Under the pieces are notes generated by a model, which did not search any database, was not told the DNA's origin, and worked only from the letters and a program-made list of their open reading frames with translations. A stretch of 64,000 nt of DNA from Salinarimonas ramus (lineage in GTDB: Bacteria > Pseudomonadota > Alphaproteobacteria > Rhizobiales > Beijerinckiaceae): assembly GCF_014645695.1 (NCBI RefSeq), contig NZ_BMMF01000014.1, positions 143,647 to 207,646 on the forward strand, written 5' to 3'. Made by a program: the position numbers and the translations under genes. Shown piece by piece: positions 28,249-40,273 of this stretch. Every line of letters begins with the position of its first letter. Position 1 is the stretch's first letter.

Positions 28249-29028
28249 ATGGATCTCGGCCTTACGGGCAAGCGCGCCCTCGTCCTCTCCTCCAGCCGCG
28301 GCCTCGGCCAGGCCTGCGCCCGGGCGCTCGCCGCCGAGGGTGCGGAGGTGTTCATGACGGCGCGCAGCGCCGACAAGCTCGAGGAGACGAAGCGCGCCAT
28401 CGAGGCCGCCGGCGGCACCGCCCACGCCTTCGGCGCGGACCTGACGAGCCAAGCCGACGAGATCTATGCCGCCGCCGAGCGCGCCATGGGCGGCGTCGAC
28501 ATCCTCGTCGCCAATACCGGCGGCCCCCCCGCCAAGATGGCCGCCGACGTGCCGGACGCGGACTGGACGCCTTATTTCGAGAGCATGGTGAAGCCGGTCT
28601 TCCGGCTCGCCGGCCTGTGCCTTCCTGGCATGCGCCAGCGCGGCTTCGGGCGCATCCTGACGATCGCCTCCTCCGGCGTGATCCAGCCGATCCCCAACCT
28701 CGCCATGTCGAACACGCTGCGCTCGGCGCTCGTGGGCTGGTCGAAGACGCTCGCCTCCGAGGTGGCGAAGGACGGCGTGACCGTGAACGTCGTGCTGCCC
28801 GGGCGCATCCGCACCGATCGCACGGGCGAGCTCGACGCCGCCAACGCCAAGCGGCTCGGCAAGTCCGTGGAGGAGGTCGAGGCCGCGGCCACCGCGGCGA
28901 TCCCGGCGGGGCGCTACGGCAATGTCGAGGAGTTCGCCGACGTCGTCGCCTTCCTCGCCTCGACGCGCGCGAGCTACGTCACGGGCTCGCTGATGCGTAT
29001 CGACGGCGGCGCGATCCGCTCGGTCTGA
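28249..29028 (+). CDS. Short-chain dehydrogenase/reductase-like protein with altered active site
   Basis: A 259-aa SDR-fold protein. The nucleotide loop is ALVLSSSRGLGQACARAL (serine-rich instead of TGxxxGIG) and the usual NNAG is ANTGGPP. Where a classical SDR has Ser then YxxxK, this protein has SSGVIQPIPNLAMSNTLRSAL, with no tyrosine. These changes characterise a known divergent ketoacyl-reductase-like subgroup, so the reaction is uncertain. An intact C-terminal GSLMRIDGGAIRSV closes the fold. The start ATG 28249 follows GAAAGGA. Twelve bases separate it from tenA, so the two are probably co-transcribed. Confidence 0.85.
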   Translation: MDLGLTGKRALVLSSSRGLGQACARALAAEGAEVFMTARSADKLEETKRAIEAAGGTAHAFGADLTSQADEIYAAAERAMGGVDILVANTGGPPAKMAADVPDADWTPYFESMVKPVFRLAGLCLPGMRQRGFGRILTIASSGVIQPIPNLAMSNTLRSALVGWSKTLASEVAKDGVTVNVVLPGRIRTDRTGELDAANAKRLGKSVEEVEAAATAAIPAGRYGNVEEFADVVAFLASTRASYVTGSLMRIDGGAIRSV

Positions 29029-29040
29029 GCGGGGCTCGCC

Positions 29041-29703
29041 ATGCCCTTCTCCGCCGATGCGTGGGCGCGCAACGAAGCCGCCTACGAGACCATCCGCACG
29101 ATGCCCTTCAACGCGGAGCTGGCCGACGGCCGGCTCTCGCGGGAGCGCTTCGTGCATTACATCGTGCAGGACGCGCACTACCTGATCGGCTTCGGCCGGG
29201 CGCTGGCGCTCGCCGCGGCGAAGGCGCGCGATCCCGATCGGATCGTTCACTTCGCTCGGGCGGCGGAGAGCGCCATCGTGGTGGAGCGCTCGCTGCACGG
29301 CTCGTTCTTCGAGGAATGGGGAATCGACGCGAAAGCCTTCGCGGCGATCCCGGTCCAGCCCTCGGCGCACCATTACGTGTCCTACCTCACGGCGACCGCC
29401 TTCGCCGAGCCCTACGAGGTGGTGCTGGCTGCGCTGCTGCCGTGCTTCTGGATCTATGCGGAGGTCGGGCGCGACATCCATCAGCGTGCGGGCGCGGACA
29501 ACCCGTATCGCGCCTGGATCGACACCTATGCCGGCGAGGAGTTCCACGCGGCCGTGGCGCGCATGATCGCCGCGACCGACGAAGCGGCGGCGCAGGCGTC
29601 GCCGGCGCTGCTGGCGCGCATGCACGAGGCCTACACGGCGGCGACGCGGCTCGAATACCTGTTCTGGGACGGTGCCTGGCGGCTGGAGCGCTGGCCGGTC
29701 TGA
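29041..29703 (+). CDS. tenA: TenA family aminopyrimidine aminohydrolase (thiaminase II)
   Basis: A 220-aa helical protein. It has the TenA nucleophile cysteine at position 135 in ALLPCFWIYAEVG, the early FVHYIVQDAHYLIGFGRALA, and the C-terminal EYLFWDGAWRLE with the conserved glutamate. TenA salvages thiamine breakdown products by hydrolysing aminopyrimidines to HMP. It lies directly after the divergent SDR gene and faces the carboxypeptidase gene. Confidence 0.93.
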   Translation: MPFSADAWARNEAAYETIRTMPFNAELADGRLSRERFVHYIVQDAHYLIGFGRALALAAAKARDPDRIVHFARAAESAIVVERSLHGSFFEEWGIDAKAFAAIPVQPSAHHYVSYLTATAFAEPYEVVLAALLPCFWIYAEVGRDIHQRAGADNPYRAWIDTYAGEEFHAAVARMIAATDEAAAQASPALLARMHEAYTAATRLEYLFWDGAWRLERWPV

Positions 29704-29719
29704 CGGCGCGGCCGCGCCG

Positions 29720-31027
29720 TCAGAAGACCGGACGGCGCGGCGGCATCGGGGTGATGATGCGGATCTCGGCCGCCGGCGCGGGCTCGCTCGTCGACGGCAG
29801 GCCCGGGATCAGCGGCCCGCCACGGCGCGGCGGCAGGATGTTGAGCGGCAGCCCGGCGCCGAGCGGAGGCGGCTCCACGGCGGCTGCGCTCGCCACCTGG
29901 GGCGCCGCCGAGACGCCCTCCGGCAGGCCGAGGAAGACGCGCACCGGCTCGACCGGCTGGCGCGCCGGCAAATCGACGGTGGGGAGCGTGCGGGCCTGCG
30001 CCGCGAAGAACGCCAGCGCCCCCGAGCCGCCGGGCGCACCGGCGGCGACCACGATCGCCTGGGTGTCGTCGTCGCTCTCCCCGCCACGACGGCGGTTGGG
30101 ATCGCAGACGATCGGGCGCAGGTCCGGCGGCGTCGAGACGGCGGAGCGCGGCAGCGAGGTGAGCGAGCGCCCCGTCGTGCCGAGCCCGAACAGGCCGCGG
30201 GACTGGAAGCCGTATTCGAGGAGCGAGGCGGTGAGCGCCGTGCGCTCGCGCGAGGACATCTGGCCCATCACCACGGCGACGAGACGCCGGCCGTTGCGCT
30301 CGGCGGTGGCGACGACGTTGAAGCCCGACGAGCAGACGTAGCCGGTCTTCATGCCCGTGGCGCCGGCATAGCGCCCGATGATGCCGTTGTGGTTGTTCAT
30401 CACCGTGTTGCCGTAGGCGATGGCCTGCATGCCCCACAGCCCGCGCTGGGAGGGGAAGTCGCGGATCAGCGCCTGGGCGAGGAGCGCCATGTCCCGCGCG
30501 GTGGTGCGCTTGGAGAGATCGGGCAGGCCGCTCGGGTTGGCGAAGACCGTCTCGTTCATGCCGAGCCGGCGCGCGGTGGCGTTCATGCGCGTGACGAAGG
30601 CGCCAGCCGAGCCGCCGATGTTCTCGGCGATGGTCCAGGCGACGTCGTTCGCCGACTTCACCATGATGATCCTGAGCGCGTTCTCGAGCGTGATCTGCGA
30701 GCCCGGGCGAAAGCCCATCTTGGAGGGCGGCATGGAGGCCGCCTGCGCGGAGACGGTGAGCAACGTGTTCATCGACGCGTGCCCGCTGCGCACCGCGTCG
30801 AGCGCCACGTAGGCCGTCATCATCTTGGTGAGCGAGGCCGGATACCACGGCATCGTCGCGTTGCGCTCGAAGATCACGGCGCCGCTGTCGAGATCGGCGA
30901 CGAGGAGCGGCGCGTTCTCGATCTGCGCGCGCGCGGGCCCGACGAAGGCGAACGCGGCGGCGAGGACGAGGATCACGACGGCGAGGAGATCGGCAGGGCG
31001 ACGGGTCGCGAAGGATTGCACGCGCAT
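29720..31027 (-). CDS. D-alanyl-D-alanine carboxypeptidase (DacA/PBP5-6 type, S11)
   Basis: A 435-aa penicillin-binding protein. An N-terminal hydrophobic signal (LLAVVILVLAAAFAFVGPA, residues 14-32) exports it. Active-site motifs: SLTK (Ser65-Lys68), SAN (125-127), KTG (227-229). It trims the terminal D-alanine of peptidoglycan stem peptides in the periplasm. The C-terminal third (from about 290) is a Pro/Ala/Arg-rich tail ending RIITPMPPRRPVF rather than a clear PBP5_C anchor domain, so membrane attachment is uncertain. Confidence 0.93.
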   Translation of the reverse strand: MRVQSFATRRPADLLAVVILVLAAAFAFVGPARAQIENAPLLVADLDSGAVIFERNATMPWYPASLTKMMTAYVALDAVRSGHASMNTLLTVSAQAASMPPSKMGFRPGSQITLENALRIIMVKSANDVAWTIAENIGGSAGAFVTRMNATARRLGMNETVFANPSGLPDLSKRTTARDMALLAQALIRDFPSQRGLWGMQAIAYGNTVMNNHNGIIGRYAGATGMKTGYVCSSGFNVVATAERNGRRLVAVVMGQMSSRERTALTASLLEYGFQSRGLFGLGTTGRSLTSLPRSAVSTPPDLRPIVCDPNRRRGGESDDDTQAIVVAAGAPGGSGALAFFAAQARTLPTVDLPARQPVEPVRVFLGLPEGVSAAPQVASAAAVEPPPLGAGLPLNILPPRRGGPLIPGLPSTSEPAPAAEIRIITPMPPRRPVF

Positions 31028-31251
31028 GAGGAGGTGCGGGCTCCGGGCTCTTCGGGCGGGCGGACGCGACGGCGACCGGGCGGCTTTCGACGGACGATAG
31101 CGAAATCGGAGGCTTATTTCCAGATCACGGCGGGATTTCGCGTGAACGCACGCGCTGCGCGCTTGCGCCGCGGGGCGCGAGGGTGTTCGAGAGCCCGGTG
31201 CGCGATCGCGCGAGCGCTGGCTCCGGACGCGCCGACACGGATGCGAGCGCC

Positions 31252-32151
31252 ATGGACGTCACCCTCCTGTGGATCCCGGTCACCCTGGCGGCAGCCGTCG
31301 CCCAGACCGGCCGCAACGCGCTCCAGCGCGACCTCACGGCGCGCATCGGCACGATCGGCGCGACGCAGGTGCGCTTCCTCTTCGGCCTGCCCTTCGCCAT
31401 CGTCTTCCTCGGCATCGCGCTCGTGGCGACGGGGGAGGCGCTGCCGCGGCCGGGGGAGGGCTTCTTCGGCTTCCTGCTCGTGGGCGCGCTCGCTCAGATC
31501 GCGGCGACGGCGCTGATGCTCGCCGCCATGCGCGACCGGGCCTTCTCCGTCGTCACGGCCTACCTGAAGACCGAGCCGGTGCTGACCGCGCTCTTCGCCG
31601 TCACCGTGATCGGCGATCCGATCACGAGCCCGATGATGGCGGCGATCGCGGTGGCGACGGCCGGCGTCGTCCTCGTCTCGCACACGCCGGGCAAGCTCAC
31701 CGCCGGCGGCCTTCGCCCGGCGCTGCTCGGCCTCGCCGCGGCCGCGGGCTTCGGGCTCTCGGCGGTCGGCTATCGCGGCGCGATCCTCGCCTTCGAGGAC
31801 GGCGGCTATCTCGTGCGCGCGACGACGGCTCTCGTCGCCGCGCTGGCGCTGCAGACGGCGATCCTCCTCGTCTATCTCCTCGTCTTCGATCGCAAGGCGC
31901 TCCTCGGCTCGCTGCGGGAATGGCGGGGCTCGTCTACGGCGGGCTTCCTCGGCGCGCTCGCCTCGCAATTCTGGTTCCTCGGCTTCGCGCTCACCTCTGC
32001 GGCGAACGTGCGCACGCTCGCCCTCGTCGAGGTCGTGTTCGCGCAGATGGTCTCGCGCCGCCTCTTCGCCCAGGAGACCAGCCGACGCGAGCTCCTCGGC
32101 ATCGCTCTCATCGTCGCGGGCGTGGGGGCGCTGCTCTGGAAGAGCGTGTGA
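31252..32151 (+). CDS. EamA/DMT superfamily transporter
   Basis: A 299-aa protein with about ten transmembrane helices arranged as two EamA repeats (for example VTLLWIPVTLAAAVAQTGRN and, in the second half, PALLGLAAAAGFGLSAVGYR). ATG 31252 starts the first helix directly. Members export metabolites such as amino acids or drugs; the substrate here is unknown. The gene lies between the divergent carboxypeptidase gene and clpB. Confidence 0.88.
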   Translation: MDVTLLWIPVTLAAAVAQTGRNALQRDLTARIGTIGATQVRFLFGLPFAIVFLGIALVATGEALPRPGEGFFGFLLVGALAQIAATALMLAAMRDRAFSVVTAYLKTEPVLTALFAVTVIGDPITSPMMAAIAVATAGVVLVSHTPGKLTAGGLRPALLGLAAAAGFGLSAVGYRGAILAFEDGGYLVRATTALVAALALQTAILLVYLLVFDRKALLGSLREWRGSSTAGFLGALASQFWFLGFALTSAANVRTLALVEVVFAQMVSRRLFAQETSRRELLGIALIVAGVGALLWKSV

Positions 32152-32194
32152 GCCACCCCTCCGTAAAGCCCCAGACGGGAAAGCTCCGGACCAG

Positions 32195-32223
32195 CTTGCG
32201 CGGCAGAAATGTCACACCCATCT
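32195..32223 (+). promoter_or_regulatory. Candidate sigma-32 (RpoH)-type promoter of clpB
   Basis: CTTGCG at 32195-32200 and ACCCATCT at 32216-32223 with 15 bases between, close to the heat-shock pattern CTTGAA-N13/17-CCCCATnT. The position, about 100 bases upstream of clpB, fits. Two mismatches in the -35 and one in the -10 keep this tentative. Confidence 0.4.
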
Positions 32224-32324
32224 GAGAGCGGAGCCGGTCGCTCTCTCGAGGGCCGGATGATGCGTCCGACGGCGCGCGTGCCTCCGCGAGAGGGCGCTCG
32301 CCGCCCGTCATGAAGGTGTGGCTG

Positions 32325-34964
<2,640 letters not shown>

Positions 34965-35187
34965 GGCGAAGGGGGAGGGCCGGCCTCGGGAATGGGGGCG
35001 GCTCTCCTGCTCCGCGATCATTCGGACGTCCAGCCGTCCCCTCCAGGCGCAGGATCCGCTCGCAGCGTAGCCCCCATCATCCCTCTCGACAAACCCCGCG
35101 CTTTCCGGTACAGCGCCGGCAACTCAAAACAGGACGCCGAAATCCAGCGACGGTCGGCATGGCCGCGCAACGGCAGGAGTTGGACCG

Positions 35188-35646
35188 ATGAACATCATTC
35201 AGCAGCTCGAGCAGGAGCAGATCGCCAAGCTCGGCAAGACCATTCCGGACTTCGAGCCGGGCGACACCGTGATCGTGAACGTGACGGTCCGCGAAGGCGA
35301 CCGCACCCGCGTGCAGGCCTACGAGGGCGTCTGCATCGCCCGCAACGGCGGCGGCATCCAGGAGAGCTTCACGGTCCGCAAGATCTCCTACGGCGAGGGC
35401 GTGGAGCGCGTGTTCCCGGTCTACTCGCCGATGATCGACTCGATCGAGGTCGTGCGCCGCGGCAAGGTCCGCCGCGCCAAGCTCTATTACCTGCGCGACC
35501 GCCGCGGCAAGTCGGCTCGTATCGTCGAGCGCACGGATCGCCGGGCGCAGCGCCAGCGCGAGGTCGAGAACACCGCCCGCGCCGAGAAGGCCGCTGCCGT
35601 CAAGGCCGCCAAGGAAGCCGCGAAGGCCGGCAACGCCGCCGAGTGA
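35188..35646 (+). CDS. rplS: 50S ribosomal protein L19
   Basis: A 152-aa protein. The first 115 residues match L19 ([81 protein letters not shown]). The Ala/Lys-rich tail (about 120-152) is an extension seen in many alphaproteobacteria. It sits at the 30S-50S interface. An intrinsic terminator follows at 35684. Confidence 0.97.
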   Translation: MNIIQQLEQEQIAKLGKTIPDFEPGDTVIVNVTVREGDRTRVQAYEGVCIARNGGGIQESFTVRKISYGEGVERVFPVYSPMIDSIEVVRRGKVRRAKLYYLRDRRGKSARIVERTDRRAQRQREVENTARAEKAAAVKAAKEAAKAGNAAE

Positions 35647-35683
35647 TCACCGCTCCGGCGGCACTCGCGAGAGGATGTTGCGC

Positions 35684-35719
35684 AGCGCGGCCGCCCGACG
35701 GCCGCGCTGTTTCGTTTCG
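35684..35719 (+). terminator. Intrinsic terminator of rplS
   Basis: A perfect 9-bp stem (35684-35692 with 35700-35708), 7-base loop, followed by GTTTCGTTTCG. It lies 37 bases after the rplS stop. Confidence 0.75.
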
Positions 35720-35805
35720 AGCCCCCGCCGCGACCCTTCCGCGTCTTGCGCGGCGCGCGGGTCTGCTTAAGTTCGGGCCGTATGGTACCTGAGAGGTCGA
35801 TCGAG

Positions 35806-37233
35806 ATGACGAAGCCCCGCACGATGTACGACAAGATCTGGGACGACCACGTCGTCGACACCCAGCCGGACGGGACCTGCCTCCTCTACATCGACCGCCA
35901 CCTCGTCCACGAGGTGACCTCGCCGCAGGCCTTCGAGGGCCTGCGCGTCGCGGGTCGCCAGGTGCGCCAGCCGGCCAAGACGCTCGCCGTCGTCGACCAC
36001 AACGTGCCGACCACCGATCGCTCCAAGGGTATCGCCGATCCGGAGAGCGCGACGCAGGTGGAGGCGCTCGCCAAGAACGCCGCCGAGTTCGGCGTCGAGT
36101 ACTACGACGAGCGCGACGTGCGCCAGGGTATCGTCCACGTGGTGGGGCCCGAGCAGGGCTTCACGCTCCCGGGCACCACCATCGTGTGCGGCGACAGCCA
36201 CACCTCGACGCACGGCGCCTTCGGCGCGCTGGCGCACGGGATCGGCACGTCCGAGGTCGAGCACGTGCTCGCGACCCAGACGCTGATCCAGAAGAAGGCG
36301 AAGAACATGCGCGTGCGGGTGGAGGGAGACCTCCCCGCGGGCGTCGGCGCCAAGGACATCATCCTCGCGATCATCGGCGAGATCGGCACGGCCGGCGGCA
36401 CGGGCTCGGTCATCGAGTATGCCGGCTCGGCCATCCGGCAGCTGTCCATGGAAGGCCGCATGACGGTCTGCAACATGTCGATCGAGGGTGGCGCCCGCGC
36501 GGGCCTCATCGCGCCCGACGAGAAGACCTACGCCTACTTGAAGGACCGCCCCAAGGCGCCCAAGGGCGAGGCCTGGGATCGCGCGGTGGCCTACTGGGAG
36601 AGCCTCAAGACCGACGAGGGCGCCCATTTCGACCGCGAGGTCGTGCTCGACGCGGCGAACCTGCCTCCCATCGTCTCCTGGGGCACCTCGCCCGAGGACG
36701 TGGTCTCGATCGCCGGCGTCGTGCCCAATCCCGACGAGATCGAGGACCCGAACAAGCGCGCCTCCAAGTGGCGGGCGCTGCACTACATGGGTCTCGAGCC
36801 CGGCACGAAGATGACCGACATCGCGCTCGATCGCGTGTTCATCGGCTCGTGCACCAACGGTCGCATCGAGGACCTGCGGACGGTCGCGAAGATCGTCGAG
36901 GGCAAGCGGGTGGCGCAGAGCGTCTCCGCCATGATCGTCCCGGGCTCGGGCCTCGTGAAGATGCAGGCCGAGGCCGAGGGGCTCCACGAGATCTTCCTCG
37001 CCGCCGGTTTCGAGTGGCGCGAGCCGGGCTGCTCGATGTGCCTGGCCATGAACGCCGACCGGCTCTCGCCGGAGGAGCGCTGCGCCTCGACCTCGAACCG
37101 TAATTTCGAGGGCCGCCAGGGCTTCAAGGGCCGCACGCACCTCGTCTCCCCGGCGATGGCGGCCGCCGCCGCGATCGCGGGGCGGTTCGTGGACGTGCGG
37201 GAGATGGCCGGGATGGAGACGGCGGCGCAGTGA
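35806..37233 (+). CDS. leuC: 3-isopropylmalate dehydratase large subunit
   Basis: A 475-aa enzyme of the aconitase superfamily that isomerises 2- to 3-isopropylmalate in leucine synthesis. ATG 35806 is chosen for GAGAGG 9 bases upstream. Substrate and cluster motifs: [28 protein letters not shown], and [4Fe-4S] cysteines in [13 protein letters not shown] and [11 protein letters not shown]. Its partner leuD is not in the immediate neighbourhood; two small genes follow instead. Confidence 0.96.
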   Translation: MTKPRTMYDKIWDDHVVDTQPDGTCLLYIDRHLVHEVTSPQAFEGLRVAGRQVRQPAKTLAVVDHNVPTTDRSKGIADPESATQVEALAKNAAEFGVEYYDERDVRQGIVHVVGPEQGFTLPGTTIVCGDSHTSTHGAFGALAHGIGTSEVEHVLATQTLIQKKAKNMRVRVEGDLPAGVGAKDIILAIIGEIGTAGGTGSVIEYAGSAIRQLSMEGRMTVCNMSIEGGARAGLIAPDEKTYAYLKDRPKAPKGEAWDRAVAYWESLKTDEGAHFDREVVLDAANLPPIVSWGTSPEDVVSIAGVVPNPDEIEDPNKRASKWRALHYMGLEPGTKMTDIALDRVFIGSCTNGRIEDLRTVAKIVEGKRVAQSVSAMIVPGSGLVKMQAEAEGLHEIFLAAGFEWREPGCSMCLAMNADRLSPEERCASTSNRNFEGRQGFKGRTHLVSPAMAAAAAIAGRFVDVREMAGMETAAQ

Positions 37234-37258
37234 TGCGCCGCCCCTGAGGCTCACCGCC

Positions 37259-37549
37259 ATGCCTACCGATCCGCCCAGGCGCGAGAATCCCGACGACGCC
37301 CGCGCCCGAGAGGCGCGGCGCACGCTCGAGCGCGTCGATCGCGAGACAGAGACGATCGGGCGCTCCGCCGGCGCGCGGATGGGGCAACGCATGGCGGACC
37401 ATTTCGCCGGCCGCGACGCGCAGGGCGCCGGGCCGCACGGCGAGACCGATCCGATGGAGGTCTGGGGTAAGCGCATCGGGCGGGCGCTCGCCGTGCCGTT
37501 CTTCGTCTTCCTGCTCGTCTGGCTCGGCTTCACGCTGAACTGGTGGTGA
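37259..37549 (+). CDS. Small C-tail-anchored membrane protein
   Basis: A 96-aa protein with a charged N-terminal part (ENPDDARAREARRTLERVDR) and a single C-terminal membrane helix (ALAVPFFVFLLVWLGFTLNW). It starts 25 bases after leuC and ends 4 bases before the next gene, so it probably belongs to the same transcript. Such short proteins are often found in alphaproteobacterial leuC-leuD intervals. Function unknown. Confidence 0.7.
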   Translation: MPTDPPRRENPDDARAREARRTLERVDRETETIGRSAGARMGQRMADHFAGRDAQGAGPHGETDPMEVWGKRIGRALAVPFFVFLLVWLGFTLNWW

Positions 37550-37553
37550 GGCG

Positions 37554-37994
37554 ATGAGCGCGCGCGAGAGCCGGCCTGAAAGCCATCCCGGAGACGACCT
37601 CCTCGCCTGGAAGGCGCCCGCGCTCGAGGAGTTCGAGCGGCTCGCCGAGGAGGCCTTCGCGCGCCTGCCCCGCGCCTTTCGCGACCTCGCCGCCAACGTG
37701 ATCGTGCGCATCGACGACTGGCCCGACGAGGAGACGCTCGACGAGCTCGAGGCCGAGAGCGCCTACGACCTGCTGGGCCTCTTCCGCGGCATCGGCCTCG
37801 CCGAGGCCGGGGAGCCCATGTCCGGGCAGTTCCCCAACATGATCTGGCTCTACCGCCGCCCGATCCTCGACTATTGGGCCGAGCACGACGAGACGCTGGG
37901 CGCCGTCATCGCGCACGTGCTGATCCACGAGATCGGCCACCATTTCGGCCTGTCCGACGAGGACATGGAGGCGTTGGAGGCCCAGGCGGGGTGA
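37554..37994 (+). CDS. Minimal zinc metallopeptidase (DUF1025/zincin-like)
   Basis: A 146-aa single-domain protein with the gluzincin-type motif HEIGHHFGLSD near residues 125-135 and the family segment LPRAFRDLAANVIVRIDDWP. The related DUF1025 family in actinobacteria and proteobacteria is predicted to be a metallopeptidase; natural substrates are unknown. It overlaps none of its neighbours and is the last gene before the accessory patch at 38.1 kb. Confidence 0.85.
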   Translation: MSARESRPESHPGDDLLAWKAPALEEFERLAEEAFARLPRAFRDLAANVIVRIDDWPDEETLDELEAESAYDLLGLFRGIGLAEAGEPMSGQFPNMIWLYRRPILDYWAEHDETLGAVIAHVLIHEIGHHFGLSDEDMEALEAQAG

Positions 37995-38092
37995 CGTCGC
38001 AAACGCGATTATCGCACGTCCATGGATGAGATGGTTGCGCGGTCTGCATCTGAAGATATCATGCCACTGATGCAATCATCGGGGGCGAGCGG

Positions 38093-40018
38093 ATGGTCAC
38101 GCATGACGCGTCGACGAGCGAAACGATCTATCAGTTCTTGAGCAGATTGTTCCCGATGGGGACGCAGCGCGGCGGCGATCCGGGTCCGGCGAAGACGCCG
38201 CTGTGCCCGACCGACATGTTCGCTGCGGTCGCGTCGCTGGTGCAGCGTTGCGAGCTTTACCGGTGCATCATGCCGGAAGCCGGAGTTGCCGCCGGGTCGT
38301 CGCCGACGAGGCAACTGATCATCTCGTCCGCGGAGCGCGAAAATTGGATCGCATGGGGGGCGGCGTGGCGCAAAGGGCCGAACGTCGAGCCGGAGGATGC
38401 GGATCCCGATGATACGGGTCCTGAAGACGCTGCAGGTGTGGACGACCATCGAGATCCCGAAGGCATCGGCGGCGTCGACTACGACGACGCGATGAACCAA
38501 ATCAACGCTCTTTGGGGAAAGCTGCTTCGCGACTCGAACAGTCCGATTCATGCCCAGCCCTCCACAGGCGAATGCGCATGGTGGCGCACCGCCATCGCAC
38601 TTCTGGTGATCTCGGACGAGGCTTGCATCGACCTGGGCTTCTCGTCGGTGGGCGAGCCTCATTGGCTCGAAGCGCTGTTGCGACAACCCGCCTTCAAAGA
38701 CGAGGCTTGGGAGGATGCCGAAGGCGATTCGAACGGCTCCTCCGAGGAGCAGGCCGAGGCGGATCTGAAGGTATCCTCTCGCCACGCTCTCAGAGCGGCG
38801 ACGATGGACACGTTCTGCGTCTACGCGTCACCCTACGTCGCCCGCGTCGTGCCGAAAGCGCGTGTGCCCGGCGTCGGGTGCACGATGCGCACGCTCAGCC
38901 ACAATTTGGCGCTCTTGGAGCCTCGGGACGCAGCGGCGATCAACTGGCTGAGGCAGCCCGGCGCGGCGAGAGAAGACGACAAGCCGCTCAACATTCTGAT
39001 CGTGCCGTTTCCACACAGAGTGGAGGCGACCTGCTTCGAGTCTCATTTGCGTGGTGACGGCAACGAAGCACCGCCGTGGGGCTTCTTCGAAATCAAGCAG
39101 AGGTGGTTGTCTTCTTCGCGCGGCGATGAGCCGACCGACGAGGATCGACGAGCGGTGGTCGATTTCATCATGGCGCTCGTCGAAACCGCGGCGCGAGACG
39201 TCGGTGCGATCGGTGCGCTCGTACTGCCGGAGGGAGCACTCGACTGGCCGACCTATGTGTTGCTCGTCGACACCATCTCGAAGTCCACGCACCCGGTGGC
39301 GGGACTCGAATTCCTGATCAGCGGCTCCAGCGGCTTCAAGGACCGGCCGAACAATTATGTGCTCACCACGTCGTTCCTGGCCGACAAGGATGGGGCGTTC
39401 GCGGTAACAACCGCCCAGGCGAAGCACCACAGGTGGCGCCTGGAGGAAAACCAAATCCGCGGGTATGCGCTCGCGTCTGCTTTGGATCCGGCTGGTGCTT
39501 GGTGGGAGAACATCGAGATCGACGCCCGGCGGGTAGGATTGAACGTTTTCCGCGCAGGTTCGACTTTCGCGGCCATGATCTGTGAAGACTTGGCCCGCAG
39601 CGAGCCGTGCCATGCGGCTCTTCGCGCAGTCGGCCCGAACCTCGTCTTTGTTTTGCTCATGGACGGGCCACAATTGCCGCAGCGATGGGCGGCCCAATAC
39701 TCGACCGTTTTGGCGGACGATCCGGGATCATCCGTGCTGACGCTTACGTCGAAGGGCCTGGTCAGGCGAGCGAACGAAGTGCGTCGCGCCAGCACGCACG
39801 CAGTCGCACTCTGGAAAGACGACAAGAACGGGCTCATTCAGCTGGAGTGCCCGCCCGACGTACAGGGGCTCACCCTGACGCTGTCGGGGCGCGAAACGGG
39901 AGAAGCTACGCTCGATGGAAGGTACAATACGAATGCGATAAGCTGGCACTACCACGGGCATCAGAACGTCAGACTCGACGCCGACGCCCGCCGGAAATTC
40001 GCTTGGCTGCTCGAGTGA
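38093..40018 (+). CDS. Large protein with a C-terminal nitrilase (carbon-nitrogen hydrolase) fold
   Basis: A 641-aa protein. Residues about 295-560 carry the three nitrilase catalytic elements in order: Glu380 (GALVLPEGALDW), Lys444 (QAKHHRWRLEENQ) and Cys497 (FAAMICEDLAR), followed by NLVFVLLMDGPQL. The first 290 residues are helical with an acidic linker (about 95-125) and match nothing I know. The gene is less G+C-rich than its neighbours and uses more A/T-ending codons, suggesting acquisition. Nitrilase domains of this kind are fused to defence-associated reverse transcriptases in UG/DRT systems; here I see no YxDD-type polymerase in the protein or nearby, so any defence link is inference. 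A general amide hydrolase is the alternative. Confidence 0.75.
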   Translation: MVTHDASTSETIYQFLSRLFPMGTQRGGDPGPAKTPLCPTDMFAAVASLVQRCELYRCIMPEAGVAAGSSPTRQLIISSAERENWIAWGAAWRKGPNVEPEDADPDDTGPEDAAGVDDHRDPEGIGGVDYDDAMNQINALWGKLLRDSNSPIHAQPSTGECAWWRTAIALLVISDEACIDLGFSSVGEPHWLEALLRQPAFKDEAWEDAEGDSNGSSEEQAEADLKVSSRHALRAATMDTFCVYASPYVARVVPKARVPGVGCTMRTLSHNLALLEPRDAAAINWLRQPGAAREDDKPLNILIVPFPHRVEATCFESHLRGDGNEAPPWGFFEIKQRWLSSSRGDEPTDEDRRAVVDFIMALVETAARDVGAIGALVLPEGALDWPTYVLLVDTISKSTHPVAGLEFLISGSSGFKDRPNNYVLTTSFLADKDGAFAVTTAQAKHHRWRLEENQIRGYALASALDPAGAWWENIEIDARRVGLNVFRAGSTFAAMICEDLARSEPCHAALRAVGPNLVFVLLMDGPQLPQRWAAQYSTVLADDPGSSVLTLTSKGLVRRANEVRRASTHAVALWKDDKNGLIQLECPPDVQGLTLTLSGRETGEATLDGRYNTNAISWHYHGHQNVRLDADARRKFAWLLE

Positions 40019-40028
40019 CGCCGACCGA

Positions 40029-40232
40029 TCACTCGCCGGCGGGGTTACACGGCTTCGTGTCGGCCGTCACGCGGTTCGAACCCGCTGGCCGCAGATCGAT
40101 CATGTGACGGGATGCTTGCTGGACGTAATCGTCCTTCGAGATGCCCATCGCCGCGAGCTTCGTCCCCACTCGCTCTTCCCACTTTCCTGCGTACTCTCTC
40201 TCTAGACGGAGCACACGTTCTTTGCCGGTCAT
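40029..40232 (-). CDS. Small helical protein, unknown, convergent to the nitrilase-fold gene
   Basis: A 67-aa protein (MTGKERVLRLEREYAGKWEE at the N terminus, then ISKDDYVQQASRHMIDL). ATG 40232 has AGGAG about 8 bases upstream. Its composition is natural, unlike shadow frames. The gene ends 10 bases from the stop of the nitrilase-fold gene, on the other strand. It could be a small regulator or immunity-type partner; not recognised. Confidence 0.5.
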   Translation of the reverse strand: MTGKERVLRLEREYAGKWEERVGTKLAAMGISKDDYVQQASRHMIDLRPAGSNRVTADTKPCNPAGE

Positions 40233-40273
40233 GCATGCATCTCCTGTCCAGCCGAGCGGATCGGCATGGATCC

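Noticed and set aside
38093..40018. Reverse transcriptase domain in the nitrilase-fold protein
   Set aside because: No YxDD-type motif or other polymerase block is present in residues 1-290, so it is not called an RT-nitrilase.
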